Shown here one piece after another: positions 1 to 8,279 of a stretch of 30,817 nucleotides of DNA. A model generated the notes under the pieces. The model did not search any database. It was not told where the DNA came from and worked only from the letters and a program-made list of their open reading frames with translations. Position numbers and translations under genes: made by a program. The stretch comes from Archangium sp. (GTDB lineage: Bacteria; Myxococcota; Myxococcia; Myxococcales; Myxococcaceae): the NCBI GenBank assembly GCA_016793585.1, contig JAEUJR010001085.1, positions 1 to 30,817 on the forward strand. The letters are read 5' to 3'. Each line of letters begins with the position of its first letter. Within the stretch, counting starts at the first letter, position 1.

Positions 1-728
1 GTGCCGTTCTTGAGAATCGACACCGTCACGCCATCGCCGCCCGTCGGGTCTCCGTCGGTGAAGGCGCCCGAGAGTGACAGCGCGCCGTCGACCGGGCTCA
101 CCCAGCGGCGCACGGCGTCGACGGTTCCACCCGGGTGCCCGCCTGAGCGCCACAGGTACACGCCCTGGTCGACCTGCTTGCGCCAGCGCGCGTTCGCGTT
201 GTCGAACACCATCGGCGCGCCGCTCGAGTCCAGGTACGACCAGCAGTCGCGGCCCTGCGTGTCCGAGAAATCGTCCATCGGCGAATAGACGGCCTTGAGC
301 GGGCAGGTGGGCGTCTGCGCCGCGAGCACGGCGGGGCAGTGGGCGGTGAGCGCGGGCGTGGCGAGCACGAGCGAGGCGAGCGACTCGGCGGTGGCGAGCT
401 GCTCTTCGAGGCCCTGCGCGTCGATGCGCGTCTCGCTCATGGTGTCGAAGCCGTACACCTGCGCGACCGGTGTCCACCGCGTGAAGAGTGACTCGGGCAG
501 CGGCACACCCAGCACGTCGGAGGCGACGCTACGGTACTCGTGATTCGACAGCCGCAGCAGCTTGGGAATCTGCGCCGTGCCAGGGGTGCACGCGGTCGGG
601 CCGGCATCGCGCGTCATCGCCGCGCCGCCACCAGCTCCAGATGAACCAACGCCAGACGAGAAGATGGTGCCTTCACAGGCAGAGACGAAGAGCGCGAGCA
701 GCACGCATCGGAGCGGGGACCGAAGCAC
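1..728 (-). CDS. DUF1587/DUF1592-type lipoprotein, 5' part (runs off left edge)
   Basis: The frame is open from a GTG at 728 to the window edge (242 codons, no stop). It starts MLRSPLRCVLLALFVSAC, a lipoprotein signal with lipobox V-S-A-C (Cys18), then a Gly/Ser linker. The segment PKLLRLSNHEYRSVASDVLG matches the RLTxxEYxxTxRDLLG motif that opens DUF1587 domains; in that family DUF1592, DUF1588 and DUF1585 modules usually follow, and here they would lie beyond the edge. Further on, GDGVTVSILKNG resembles a beta-sandwich module often embedded in these proteins. The family is common in Planctomycetes and Myxococcota as secreted or surface proteins; its biochemical role is not established. It is divergent from the FHA-sigma54 activator at 839 across 110 bp. 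There is no strong Shine-Dalgarno, so the start rests on the signal peptide. Confidence 0.8.
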   Translation of the reverse strand, partial: MLRSPLRCVLLALFVSACEGTIFSSGVGSSGAGGGAAMTRDAGPTACTPGTAQIPKLLRLSNHEYRSVASDVLGVPLPESLFTRWTPVAQVYGFDTMSETRIDAQGLEEQLATAESLASLVLATPALTAHCPAVLAAQTPTCPLKAVYSPMDDFSDTQGRDCWSYLDSSGAPMVFDNANARWRKQVDQGVYLWRSGGHPGGTVDAVRRWVSPVDGALSLSGAFTDGDPTGGDGVTVSILKNG

Positions 729-838
729 GAAGCCACCGTACCGGAGAGCCGCCCGTGCGTGCGACTCGTCGCGTGAGAATCGTGTGTGAACTCGAGGGCA
801 CACCCTGGGCGGCGCTGGCGGTTTAGGCTGAGCGCCCG

Positions 839-2161
839 ATGTCGACCGGCACGCACACCGAGACGGATCCGAAGCTTCCCCTGCAGCTGACCCGCCTTCG
901 CCGCCCCGCTGCGGTCGAATGGAGTGACACCACCGGTCCGCACCGCCTCGCGCTCGCTGGCACCATGGTGATGGGTTCGGCCGAGGGGGTTCCGCTCCGC
1001 GTCGCCGATGGCAGGGTTTCACGGCTGCACGCCGAGCTCATGCTCGACGACGGCGGCGTCTGGGTTCGCGACCTCGGCAGCACCAACGGCACCTGGGTGA
1101 AGGACGTGCGGGTCGACCGCGTGCGCCTCGAGCAGGACGGGAAGTTCACCGTCGGGTCGCTCGAGGTGTCGGTGCGCTTCGACGCTCCGGCGCGCGTGGC
1201 GTTGTGGCCGCAAGACCGGCTTGGCTCGTTGCTCGGCCGCTCCGACGCGATGCGCGAGCTCTTCATGCAGCTGACGAAGGTGGCCGCCAGCGACGCGTCG
1301 GTGCTGATTCACGGCGAGACCGGCACCGGCAAGGAGCTCGTCGCGCAGGAACTCCACGCGGCGTCGAAGCGCTCCAGCAAACCGTTCGTCGTCGTCGACT
1401 GCGCGTCGCTGCCAGAGAACCTGCTCGAGGCCGAGCTGTTCGGTCACGCGCGTGGTGCGTTCACGGGAGCAGTGACGACGCGCACGGGCTCCATCGAGGC
1501 GGCCGACGGCGGCACCGTCTTTCTCGACGAGGTCGGTGAGCTACCCTTGTCGATGCAGCCGAAGCTGTTGCGCGTGCTCGAGTCGAAGACGGTGCGCCGC
1601 GTGGGTGAGAACGACGGTCGGCCGGTGAACGTGCGCTTCGTCTGCGCGACGCACCGCGACCTCGAGGCCATGGTGGCGCAGGGCCAGTTTCGCGAAGACC
1701 TGTTCTTTCGCCTCGCGGTGTTGCCATTGCACGTGCCGCCGCTGCGAGCGCGCCCCGATGACCTCGAGCTGCTGCTCACGCACTTTCTCGCGGGGCGTGA
1801 TGGCGGGAGCATCGACGCCGACACGAAGGCGCTGCTGAAGAACCAGCGGTGGCCGGGCAACGTGCGGCAGCTGAAGGGCTTCGCCGAACGGGTCGCTGCG
1901 CTGGGCGTCGAGCGTGCGGTGTCGATGCTCAAGGGCACCGAAGCGACGAAGGAGCCCACGAAGCCGGCCTCACAGAACCCGCTCGCGGTCGATCTGGCGA
2001 TGCCCTTCAAGGACCTGCGCGAGCGCTGGGTCGATCACCTCGAGCGCGAGTACCTCACGGGGTTGATCAACAAACACGGCCGCAACGCAGGCACGCTCGC
2101 CGACACCGCGGGCCTCGACCGCAGCTACATCAACCGGCTGCTCAAGAAGCACGAGCTCTGA
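839..2161 (+). CDS. FHA domain-containing sigma54-dependent transcriptional activator
   Basis: 440 residues with three parts. An N-terminal FHA domain (about 25-112) has conserved RVSRLHAEL and GSTNGT (80-85), so it should bind phosphothreonine. A central AAA+ domain of the NtrC family has Walker A GETGTGKE (about 159-166), the sigma54-contacting loop GAFTGA (206-211) and Walker B VFLDE (227-231). A C-terminal Fis-type helix-turn-helix covers about 410-440. There is no receiver domain. From family knowledge, a Ser/Thr kinase probably controls it through FHA binding, and it drives sigma54 promoters by ATP hydrolysis. All catalytic motifs look intact. The targets cannot be read from the sequence; the divergent DUF1592-type lipoprotein gene is one candidate. 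The hypothetical gene at 2179 follows 17 bp downstream, so the two are probably co-transcribed. Confidence 0.95.
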   Translation: MSTGTHTETDPKLPLQLTRLRRPAAVEWSDTTGPHRLALAGTMVMGSAEGVPLRVADGRVSRLHAELMLDDGGVWVRDLGSTNGTWVKDVRVDRVRLEQDGKFTVGSLEVSVRFDAPARVALWPQDRLGSLLGRSDAMRELFMQLTKVAASDASVLIHGETGTGKELVAQELHAASKRSSKPFVVVDCASLPENLLEAELFGHARGAFTGAVTTRTGSIEAADGGTVFLDEVGELPLSMQPKLLRVLESKTVRRVGENDGRPVNVRFVCATHRDLEAMVAQGQFREDLFFRLAVLPLHVPPLRARPDDLELLLTHFLAGRDGGSIDADTKALLKNQRWPGNVRQLKGFAERVAALGVERAVSMLKGTEATKEPTKPASQNPLAVDLAMPFKDLRERWVDHLEREYLTGLINKHGRNAGTLADTAGLDRSYINRLLKKHEL

Positions 2162-2178
2162 CGACGGAGGGACCGCAC

Positions 2179-2940
2179 GTGGCTGCGCGCAAGGCAGGGA
2201 AGGCGGTGCCGAAAGCGGTGCTCGCGGTGCGACGTGCGCACACGGGCGATTGGCAGGGCGCGGTTGATGAGCTGACGACGCTCGCCGAGGGTGGTGATGC
2301 GGCCGCGAGCGCGGCGCTGGTGCCGTTGCTGGCAGCGAGAGGACGCTGGCGCGAGGTCGTCGCGCAGGCGGAGGTGTTTCTCGCTCGACCCGACGTGGCC
2401 ACCACGGCGAACGTCTTCGAAGAGGTGTGTCGCATCGTGCGCCGCGCGCAGGCCGAGCTTGGTGACACCACCATCGTTCCCCGGTTGGCCGCCCTCGTTC
2501 CCGACAGCCACGGAGACGTCAGAGACGCCGTGCTGCTCGAGGAGCCACCGCCGCGGCGGGCGCCCAATCGCGCTGCCTTCGACAAAGCCGTGCTCGACGC
2601 GCCGAAGCAGCCGCGCTTCAAGAAGCGGCCCGAGGAGCTGCCGAGGCACCTGTGGGCGCTCGCGCGAGCCTTCGAGGTCGACGACGAACTCGTCGCGCGC
2701 TTCGACGAGACCGCGGCGTGGGCGACGTTCGACGTGGTGCTGGTGACCGCGAGCGTGCTGGCGCGAACGGGGCGTGCGGCGAAGGTCTGGCCGCTGATCT
2801 CCAGGCGGCTCGGCGCGTGGCTCCCCGTCGACCCGCTGCAGTCGTTTGCGGCCGAGTTGATCACCGATGACGGTCTCTTCGCGCTGATGACCGACGCCAG
2901 GTGGCTCGAGGTGCTGAAGACGCCGCGCGCGCAGCGCTGA
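2179..2940 (+). CDS. hypothetical protein, helical repeat-like
   Basis: 253 residues from a GTG start preceded by a clear Shine-Dalgarno GGAGGG at 2166-2171, which decides this start over upstream in-frame codons that lie inside the activator gene. The first half (AVDELTTLAEGGDAAASAALVPLLAARGRWREVVAQAEVFL) reads like two or three TPR-type helix pairs. The second half is also helical and has no motif I recognise. There is no signal peptide or membrane segment, so it is probably cytoplasmic. It lies 17 bp after the FHA-sigma54 activator and is probably in the same transcript. It ends stop-to-stop with the opposite-strand gene at 2941 in the hexamer TGATCA. The function is unknown. Confidence 0.8.
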   Translation: MAARKAGKAVPKAVLAVRRAHTGDWQGAVDELTTLAEGGDAAASAALVPLLAARGRWREVVAQAEVFLARPDVATTANVFEEVCRIVRRAQAELGDTTIVPRLAALVPDSHGDVRDAVLLEEPPPRRAPNRAAFDKAVLDAPKQPRFKKRPEELPRHLWALARAFEVDDELVARFDETAAWATFDVVLVTASVLARTGRAAKVWPLISRRLGAWLPVDPLQSFAAELITDDGLFALMTDARWLEVLKTPRAQR

Positions 2941-3126
2941 TCAGACCATCGCTTTGCCGATCATCAGGCTCAACGGCGCGGCGACCAACGCGCTCAGCGC
3001 GGCGGAAGCGACGATCCACGTTCCGCGTGTGGCCGCGAGACTCGGGAACATCAGCAGCGCGGCGATCGCCACGCCCGTCAACGTCGGTGCCAACAACACC
3101 CAGATCCAGAATGCCGGCTTCGTCAT
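2941..3126 (-). CDS. small two-helix membrane protein
   Basis: 61 residues, almost entirely two hydrophobic helices (about 6-30 and 36-57) joined by a short polar turn (AATRGTW). It starts MTKPAFWIWVLLAPTLTGVA. The start at 3126 has a strong Shine-Dalgarno GGAGG (complement of 3133-3137) six bases upstream, so this is very likely a real gene despite its size. It is predicted to sit in the inner membrane. Its stop abuts that of the convergent gene at 2940 with no gap. I recognise no family, and the function is unknown. Confidence 0.7.
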   Translation of the reverse strand: MTKPAFWIWVLLAPTLTGVAIAALLMFPSLAATRGTWIVASAALSALVAAPLSLMIGKAMV

Positions 3127-3287
3127 GTGCAGCCTCCGCGCGCTGAGAGCCAGACGGCTCCAGAAGGATGCGTCAGCGAAGTGCTATGACGAGGATCAGC
3201 GCTTTTTCGCGAAACGGTTGCGACGCCGTGCGCGACGTCACGGCACTCGCGCGATTCTGGCGCCCCGGTCGACCGAGACGATCTGTC

Positions 3288-4601
3288 ATGATGTCCACGG
3301 TGTCTCCGCCGGCTCCCGACAGTCCCCGCAGCCTCGGCCGCTACGTCATCGCGGGGCCCATCGCCGTCGGAGGCATGGCGAGCGTGCACTTCGGCCGCCT
3401 CGAGGGCCCATCGGGTTTCAAACGCCCCGTCGCCATCAAGCGCATGCTCGCCGCGCCGAGCGACACCGAAGCGCGCACCATGCTGCTCGACGAGGCACGG
3501 CTGGCGTCGCGCATTCAGCACACCAACGTCGTGCAGACGCTCGACGTCATCGAAGAAGGGCCCGAGCTGTTCATCGTGCTCGAGTACGTGCACGGCGAGT
3601 CGTTCGAACAGCTGCAGCAGCGGGCGCGCGCGAAGGGTGAGCCATGCCCTCCACGAGTCGTTGGCGCCATTCTCGCCGGTGCGCTCCGAGGGCTGCACGC
3701 GGCGCACGAGGTGAAGGGTGACGACGGCCAGCTGCTCGACCTCGTGCATCGCGACTTCTCTCCGCACAACGTGCTCGTCGGCGCCGATGGTGTCTCTCGC
3801 GTGCTCGACTTCGGTGTCGCGCGCGCTCGTGGGCGCATGCAGGGCACTCGTGACGGGCAGCTCAAGGGCAAGCTCGCGTACCTGAGCCCCGAACAGGTGC
3901 ACGGCGAGGCGTCGCGGCAGTCAGACGTGTTCGCGGCCGGCATCGTGTTGTGGGAGGCGCTCACCGGCGCGCGCCTCTTCGACGCTCCGTCGGAGGCCGA
4001 GGTGCTCTCGAAGGTGTTGCTCTGTCGCGTGCCGTCACTCGATGACGCGCTCGCGCCGTGGCAACCCATCGTCGACCGCGCGCTGCAGCGAGACCCGGCG
4101 GAGCGGTTCTCTACCGCCCTCGAGATGGCCACCGCGCTCGAGCAGGTCGGTGTCGCGTCGAACGCAGAGGTCGCCTCGTGGGTCGGCTCGCTCGCCCGTG
4201 AAGCCATCGAAGGTCGGGGCCACTCGCTCGAGGCGCTTCAGCAATGGATCGTCGCTCCAACGACGGCGACGACTCCAGTCGTTGTTGCGGCAGTCACGAA
4301 GAAGCGCTCGCCGCTCCTCTTCCTCGTGCCTGCCGCGCTCGTCGTCGCGGGCGCCGTCGCGCTTCTCGCCACGCAGCAGCCACCGCCAGCCCCGGCTGCC
4401 ATCGTCGCGCCTCCGCCTGTCGTGACGCCGCCACCTGCTCCGAGAGCGCCCGAGCCCGAAGCGCCCGCCGTGGTGACGCCGGTTCCGAAGCCCGCCCCGA
4501 AGCCACCGCCGAGCGTGAGACCTGCCGCCGATGCGTGTAATCCTCCGTTCATCATCGGTGCGAACGGGGTGAAGCAGTTCAAGGTCGAATGCCTCAAGTG
4601 A
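3288..4601 (+). CDS. Hanks-type serine/threonine protein kinase, membrane-anchored
   Basis: I prefer the Met-Met start at 3288, giving 437 residues, because the glycine-rich loop GPIAVGGMASVHFG (23-36) follows at the usual distance. The frame also stays open from an ATG at 3168, so 40 extra residues are possible. Kinase landmarks are Lys51 (VAIK), the catalytic loop HRDFSPHN (Asp156), DFG (Asp174) and a SPE motif in place of APE. The loop has Ser where most kinases have the Lys of HRDLKPEN, a variant I recall from other myxobacterial kinases. After the kinase domain come a transmembrane helix (PLLFLVPAALVVAGAVALLA), a Pro-rich stretch and a short Cys-containing tail (ACNPPF..VECLK), presumably periplasmic. 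The last 13 bases overlap the next gene, which implies co-translation. Confidence 0.93.
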   Translation: MMSTVSPPAPDSPRSLGRYVIAGPIAVGGMASVHFGRLEGPSGFKRPVAIKRMLAAPSDTEARTMLLDEARLASRIQHTNVVQTLDVIEEGPELFIVLEYVHGESFEQLQQRARAKGEPCPPRVVGAILAGALRGLHAAHEVKGDDGQLLDLVHRDFSPHNVLVGADGVSRVLDFGVARARGRMQGTRDGQLKGKLAYLSPEQVHGEASRQSDVFAAGIVLWEALTGARLFDAPSEAEVLSKVLLCRVPSLDDALAPWQPIVDRALQRDPAERFSTALEMATALEQVGVASNAEVASWVGSLAREAIEGRGHSLEALQQWIVAPTTATTPVVVAAVTKKRSPLLFLVPAALVVAGAVALLATQQPPPAPAAIVAPPPVVTPPPAPRAPEPEAPAVVTPVPKPAPKPPPSVRPAADACNPPFIIGANGVKQFKVECLK

Positions 4602-5383
4602 CGTGGCTCAGTGTGATGCTCGCGAGCGCGGTGGCGGCGGCTGCACCGACGGTGGAGCAGTGCGTCTCGGCCAGCACCACGGCGCAGCAGGAGCAGAAGA
4701 ACGGCAGCTACCTCGCGGCGAAACGTCAGCTCGAGGTGTGCGCGAACCCGCAGTGCCCATCGGTCGTGCAGAGCGACTGCACGAAGTGGCTCGCCGAAGT
4801 GCTCGCGTCGATGCCGAGCCTCGTCGTCGTCGCGCGCGTCGATGGTGTCGACCAGCGGCAGGCGCGCGTGCTGCTCGATGGACACCTCTGGTTGGGCGAG
4901 CTCAGCGGCAGACCCGAAGACCTCGAGCCCGGCCAACACGAGCTCACCGTCACGGTGGGAACGCAGACGCGCTTTCAGAAGCTGCTGGTGAACGTCGGCG
5001 AGAAGAACCGCCTCGTCGTCTTCGAGTTCGCGACGGCGGTGACTGATGTGCCGCCACCCGCCGTGACCGCGGGCAGACGATTTCCCTTCGTGCCGGTGGT
5101 GCTCTCGACGGTGGCGCTCGCTGGCGTCACCACCTTCGCGGTGCTCGGGCTGTCGGGGCGGGCCGGCCTCGACGCGTTGCTCAAGCAGGAGTGCGCCGCG
5201 ACGAAGAGCTGTGCACCGTCGGCCGTTGCTGAAGTGCAGCGGCGGTTTCTCATCGCCGACCTCGCGCTGGGCGCAGGCGTCATCGCAGCGGGCTTCGCCA
5301 CCTGGCAGTGGATTGTGTGGGCATCGGCTCCGGTGACGGTCGCGTTCGACGGTCGAGGCGTGTCGCTCAGCGGCGTGTTCTGA
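4589..5383 (+). CDS. kinase-linked membrane protein with PEGA-like domain
   Basis: 264 residues. An N-terminal signal peptide (MPQVTWLSVMLASAVAAAAP) is followed by a Cys-rich helical region (about 25-75, with CANPQCPSVVQSDC). A PEGA-like beta domain (about 80-150) includes VDGVDQRQARVLLDGHLW and the EPGQHELTV motif typical of such surface-carbohydrate-associated folds. Two transmembrane helices follow (about 165-190 and 215-245), with a short polar tail. The gene starts inside the end of the kinase gene (13-bp overlap). In my experience of myxobacterial genomes, kinase genes are often followed by such a protein, so a role as sensor or partner of the kinase is likely, but this is inference. 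It is convergent with the serine-hydrolase gene and shares TGATCA at the junction. Confidence 0.8.
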   Translation: MPQVTWLSVMLASAVAAAAPTVEQCVSASTTAQQEQKNGSYLAAKRQLEVCANPQCPSVVQSDCTKWLAEVLASMPSLVVVARVDGVDQRQARVLLDGHLWLGELSGRPEDLEPGQHELTVTVGTQTRFQKLLVNVGEKNRLVVFEFATAVTDVPPPAVTAGRRFPFVPVVLSTVALAGVTTFAVLGLSGRAGLDALLKQECAATKSCAPSAVAEVQRRFLIADLALGAGVIAAGFATWQWIVWASAPVTVAFDGRGVSLSGVF

Positions 5384-6634
5384 TCAGAGACACGTCGACG
5401 CGGCCCAGCGCTGCGCGAGGTCCTTCCCGTCGACGAGCACCACCTGCAGCGACCGATAGATGGCGATGCTCGTCGGCGACTGGCCCTGCAGCGTGCCGCC
5501 GTAGCCGAGCAGCCCGACGTAGGGGAACTCGCCACTGGGCGACGGGTTGAAGTCGATGAAGGGGTAGGTGCCGAAGCTGCCCGGGCTCGAGAAGCGCCGG
5601 CTCGCGGCGCAGGCGGTCGACCACGCGGGCGCCTGGCACTCCGACCAGTTGCCGAGCCCGTAGCGCCAGTCTTCGCCCGTGTCGGAGACGGGGGAGTACT
5701 CGATGGTGGCGCCGAGCCGTGTCACCTGGTCGCTGAGCAGCTCGTCGACCATCGGCTTCGGCAGCACCTGCGCGCGCATCAGCTTCTGCAGAAACGGTGG
5801 GTAGTCGCCGGCGGTGTAGCGCAGCGCGCCTGCGGGTGACGGCGAGTTACCGGGGCCCGAGCTGGGGAAGAAGGCGCCCGGGCCGAATGACGCCGGGCCC
5901 GGAGTCTCGAGCGGAGTCTGGAAGACGCCGTGCAGCTCCTTGTAGCGCTTGAAGAGCGCGCCCCAATCGTTCAGGCCCGACGCCCGCACCGCGAGCTGCG
6001 CGGCCACGAAGAGGTGCGAGCCGCTGTAGAAGAACGTGCGCGCCTCGTTGGCGTCGCGGTTCACCGCCAGGTTCGCGTCGACGAGGTTGGTGACGCAGGT
6101 GTCGGGCGCGGTGAGCGAGCTGATGCACGCGTGCTCGCGCTCGAGCCCCGAGGTGAAGCTCAGCAGGTGCCGGAGCGTGGCCGACGAGAGCCGGCTCGTC
6201 GCAGGTGGGTTCCACGCGGGCAGGAAGTCACGCACCGGGCTGTCGAGCGTGAGCGCCACGCCGTTCACGCGCCCGGCGCCGGGGTAGCTCGCCGGGTTGG
6301 CGATGACGTCGAGAATGACGGTGGCCGAGATGAGCTTCGCCGTCGACGCCGACTGCAGCATCGAGCGCTCGGTGATGGTCGTCTTGCCGGGCACGGGCCG
6401 CGACATGCGGAACACGCGGTCATCGGAGTTGCGGCGCAGCTCGACGACGAAGCTCTCGGTCGTCGCCACGGCGTTGAGCGCTGCCGTCATCTGCGTCTCG
6501 AGCTCGACGGTGCACGTCACCCCACCATCGACGGGCACGCTGATGCCAGCGTCGGCCGCGTCGATGGGCGGCGGGAGCATGCTGCGGGGTCCACACGCGG
6601 TCAGGACCAGGGCGGCGACGAGAGAGGGCCTCAT
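5384..6634 (-). CDS. serine hydrolase lipoprotein, beta-lactamase class C / DD-peptidase-like fold
   Basis: 416 residues from the ATG at 6634, which begins MRPSLVAALVLTACG (lipobox L-T-A-C) and has GGAG at proper spacing. An upstream in-frame start at 6697 would put 21 residues before the signal and is rejected. The acyl-enzyme motif SxxK is present as S97-T-A-K100. The second motif, usually YxN, reads Y203-S-G-S-H with Asn absent; the third, usually HxG or KTG, is a degenerate GYGG. The fold is the serine beta-lactamase/esterase/DD-peptidase superfamily, acting on the outer or periplasmic face. Substrate is unknown; the altered second and third motifs argue against a classical beta-lactamase. 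It is last in a probable minus-strand operon, 43 bp after the hydrolase-like gene. Confidence 0.8.
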   Translation of the reverse strand: MRPSLVAALVLTACGPRSMLPPPIDAADAGISVPVDGGVTCTVELETQMTAALNAVATTESFVVELRRNSDDRVFRMSRPVPGKTTITERSMLQSASTAKLISATVILDVIANPASYPGAGRVNGVALTLDSPVRDFLPAWNPPATSRLSSATLRHLLSFTSGLEREHACISSLTAPDTCVTNLVDANLAVNRDANEARTFFYSGSHLFVAAQLAVRASGLNDWGALFKRYKELHGVFQTPLETPGPASFGPGAFFPSSGPGNSPSPAGALRYTAGDYPPFLQKLMRAQVLPKPMVDELLSDQVTRLGATIEYSPVSDTGEDWRYGLGNWSECQAPAWSTACAASRRFSSPGSFGTYPFIDFNPSPSGEFPYVGLLGYGGTLQGQSPTSIAIYRSLQVVLVDGKDLAQRWAASTCL

Positions 6635-6677
6635 GGCGGCTCCAACCCGGCTCGCCTCGTTTGGTTGCGGGGCCGGT

Positions 6678-7559
6678 TCAGCGAACCCAGCCGTCACGGG
6701 CAGGCGCAGGGCTCAGCTGCTTCGCCGCGTCGTCGTGCGTCGGCACGTTCACGACCTCGACGGTGCGGCCAGCCGCCTTCAGCTCGCGCATGAGCACTTG
6801 CGTGCGCGTGAGTGACGGCTCGTCGAGGTCTTTCATGAGGCCGGCGGCGCCGGGGCCCGTCGAAGGAACCAGCGTGATTCGACCGACGCCAGACGTCGCC
6901 TGAGGCAGGTGCTGTTTGAGGTACGTCGCCGCACCGCGGCCCGAGTTCGACTCGAAGAGCGCGTCTTGAATGACGAGGTGCTCAGCCTTCAGCTGCTCGC
7001 CGTTCTTCAGCGCGTACAGGAGCGCGCGGCCACCGGCCGAGTGCACCGAGAGGGTCTGCTGGCCGACGTCTCCCGTGAGGCCGGCACCCGCGAGGGCTTC
7101 GTTCGTCGTGTCGCCGATGCGCCGAACGTTGGTCCAGTCGGTGGGCGCGCCCGGCTTCGCGGCTTCTGGCAGCACGAAGATGGTCGGGTCTCCGCGCTTC
7201 ACCTGCTTCGCGATGGCCTCGGCGGCGGGGTTGGCGGCGAGCGAGCGGGCTCCGTCGCCATGGTAGTGCGTCTGCACCGTGAACGGCGCTTCGGCGTTGG
7301 GCGGAACGATGAGGCTCACCGGCGCCTGACCATTCGAGGCCGCGGCGGTGACGAGCACCTTCGGCGCGGGTGCCAGGCCGCGAAAGTTCGCTGCCGAGAA
7401 CGTCTTCGCGTCGCGCACGGCCTGTTGCCAGGCCGGCGGCAGCTTCTTGAACTCGGCGCCGTTCACGTCGATGGACGAGACGTCGACCGTCTTCGGAGCG
7501 GTGACTCCAGGCGTCGTGGGTCGAAGCGGCGTGGGCGTGACACCAATCGGGCCGGGCAT
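6678..7559 (-). CDS. alpha/beta-hydrolase-like protein
   Basis: 293 residues with no signal peptide and a disordered Pro/Thr-rich start (MPGPIGVTPTPLRPTTPG). A strand followed by QTHYHGDGARS (oxyanion-hole-like HxHG), then IFVLPEA, and a nucleophile elbow LSVHSAGGRAL (Ser174 in H-S-A-G-G) fit an alpha/beta hydrolase. A late THDD (about residue 275) may supply the catalytic His. The elbow departs from the strict GxSxG consensus at its first position. Substrate is unknown. It sits 40 bp after the NTF2-like gene and 43 bp before the serine hydrolase on the same strand, so the three are probably transcribed together. Confidence 0.7.
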   Translation of the reverse strand: MPGPIGVTPTPLRPTTPGVTAPKTVDVSSIDVNGAEFKKLPPAWQQAVRDAKTFSAANFRGLAPAPKVLVTAAASNGQAPVSLIVPPNAEAPFTVQTHYHGDGARSLAANPAAEAIAKQVKRGDPTIFVLPEAAKPGAPTDWTNVRRIGDTTNEALAGAGLTGDVGQQTLSVHSAGGRALLYALKNGEQLKAEHLVIQDALFESNSGRGAATYLKQHLPQATSGVGRITLVPSTGPGAAGLMKDLDEPSLTRTQVLMRELKAAGRTVEVVNVPTHDDAAKQLSPAPARDGWVR

Positions 7560-7599
7560 GCCCCATTGTCGCCGAAAGCGGCCGTGGTGGTGCGTCGAG

Positions 7600-8193
7600 C
7601 TAACCGCCGAGGTTCATGCTCAGCAGCGGCCCCATCACCGCGTAGGCCGCGCCTTGCAGGAACTTCGGAATCATCGGCAGGGCCTGCGACATCCACTTTG
7701 TGCGGTCCCAGTGCTCGTTCTGCGAGACGATCTTCCCCTGCGCATCGAAGGTCAGCGTCGATTCGATCTCGTTGTGCACCTGCTTGCCGAACATCACGTA
7801 GTCGCAGCTCCACCTGGCCTTGACAGTGTCGCCCTTCGCTTCGAGCACCTCGGCCTTGAAGATCTGAAACGGCGGAGACCCGTTCCACATCTTCATGATG
7901 CTCGAGCGCTTCGTGAGCGTGAACATGTCGTCTTTGAACGCCGCGTCGGGGCGGTAGTGCTGCTCCACGGTCGAGAGGTCGCGTTTGCCGAACGCCGCGA
8001 AGAACTGCTCGGCCGTCGCCTTGTTTCGCGTCTCGGTGGCAGTGGCGCCAGGCGCCGTCACGGGAGCTGCCTTGCCACCCTTCGCCACCCAGCCCGCGTT
8101 CACCGGCTCGGCCCCAGCCGACGTGGGCGTCTCGACGTTGCTCACCGGTGTCTGCGCCGTGGTAACCACCCGCTGCGAACCCTGGACTTTCAC
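7600..8193 (-). CDS. NTF2/SnoaL-like protein
   Basis: 197 residues from a GTG start at 8193 with GGAGG six bases upstream. The first ~65 residues are low-complexity (TPVSNVETPTSAGAEP). Then comes a cone-shaped NTF2-like domain: ATAEQFFAAFGKRDLSTVEQHYRPDAAFKDD is the typical first helix pair and strand, and VMFGKQVHNEIESTLTFDAQGKIVSQNEHWD the closing sheet. Such domains bind small hydrophobic ligands or act as isomerases, dehydratases or hydrolases; no specific role can be assigned. It is first in the minus-strand unit that continues into two hydrolase genes. Divergent from it, 86 bp away, is the TetR gene, with a perfect palindrome between them, so TetR repression by a small molecule is likely. 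Confidence 0.8.
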   Translation of the reverse strand: MKVQGSQRVVTTAQTPVSNVETPTSAGAEPVNAGWVAKGGKAAPVTAPGATATETRNKATAEQFFAAFGKRDLSTVEQHYRPDAAFKDDMFTLTKRSSIMKMWNGSPPFQIFKAEVLEAKGDTVKARWSCDYVMFGKQVHNEIESTLTFDAQGKIVSQNEHWDRTKWMSQALPMIPKFLQGAAYAVMGPLLSMNLGG

Positions 8194-8223
8194 GTGTGCC
8201 TCCGGGACGTCGACCGAGATTGA

Positions 8224-8239
8224 GAAACACTACTGTTTC
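8224..8239. promoter_or_regulatory. probable TetR operator (palindrome)
   Basis: Perfect inverted repeat GAAACA-ctac-TGTTTC, 16 bp, lying in the 86-bp divergent gap between the NTF2-like gene (starts 8193, -) and the TetR gene (starts 8280, +). On the plus strand it overlies the space between a possible -35 TTGAGA (8220-8225) and a weak -10 TGTGAT (8242-8247). Size and placement fit a TetR-family operator controlling both directions; this is inference from position and symmetry. Confidence 0.65.
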
Positions 8240-8279
8240 CGTGTGATGGGCGTCAAGCCCACCACCGGCTGGAGCGCTG

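Noticed and set aside
3168..3287. Extra 40 N-terminal residues on the first kinase
   Set aside because: No Shine-Dalgarno and a non-conserved Arg-rich stretch; the kinase domain begins at the usual distance from the Met-Met at 3288.
8246..8262. Short stem TGGGC-GTCAA-GCCCA upstream of the TetR gene as a terminator or riboswitch
   Set aside because: Only five base pairs with no T-run; too weak to call beside the much better palindrome at 8224.
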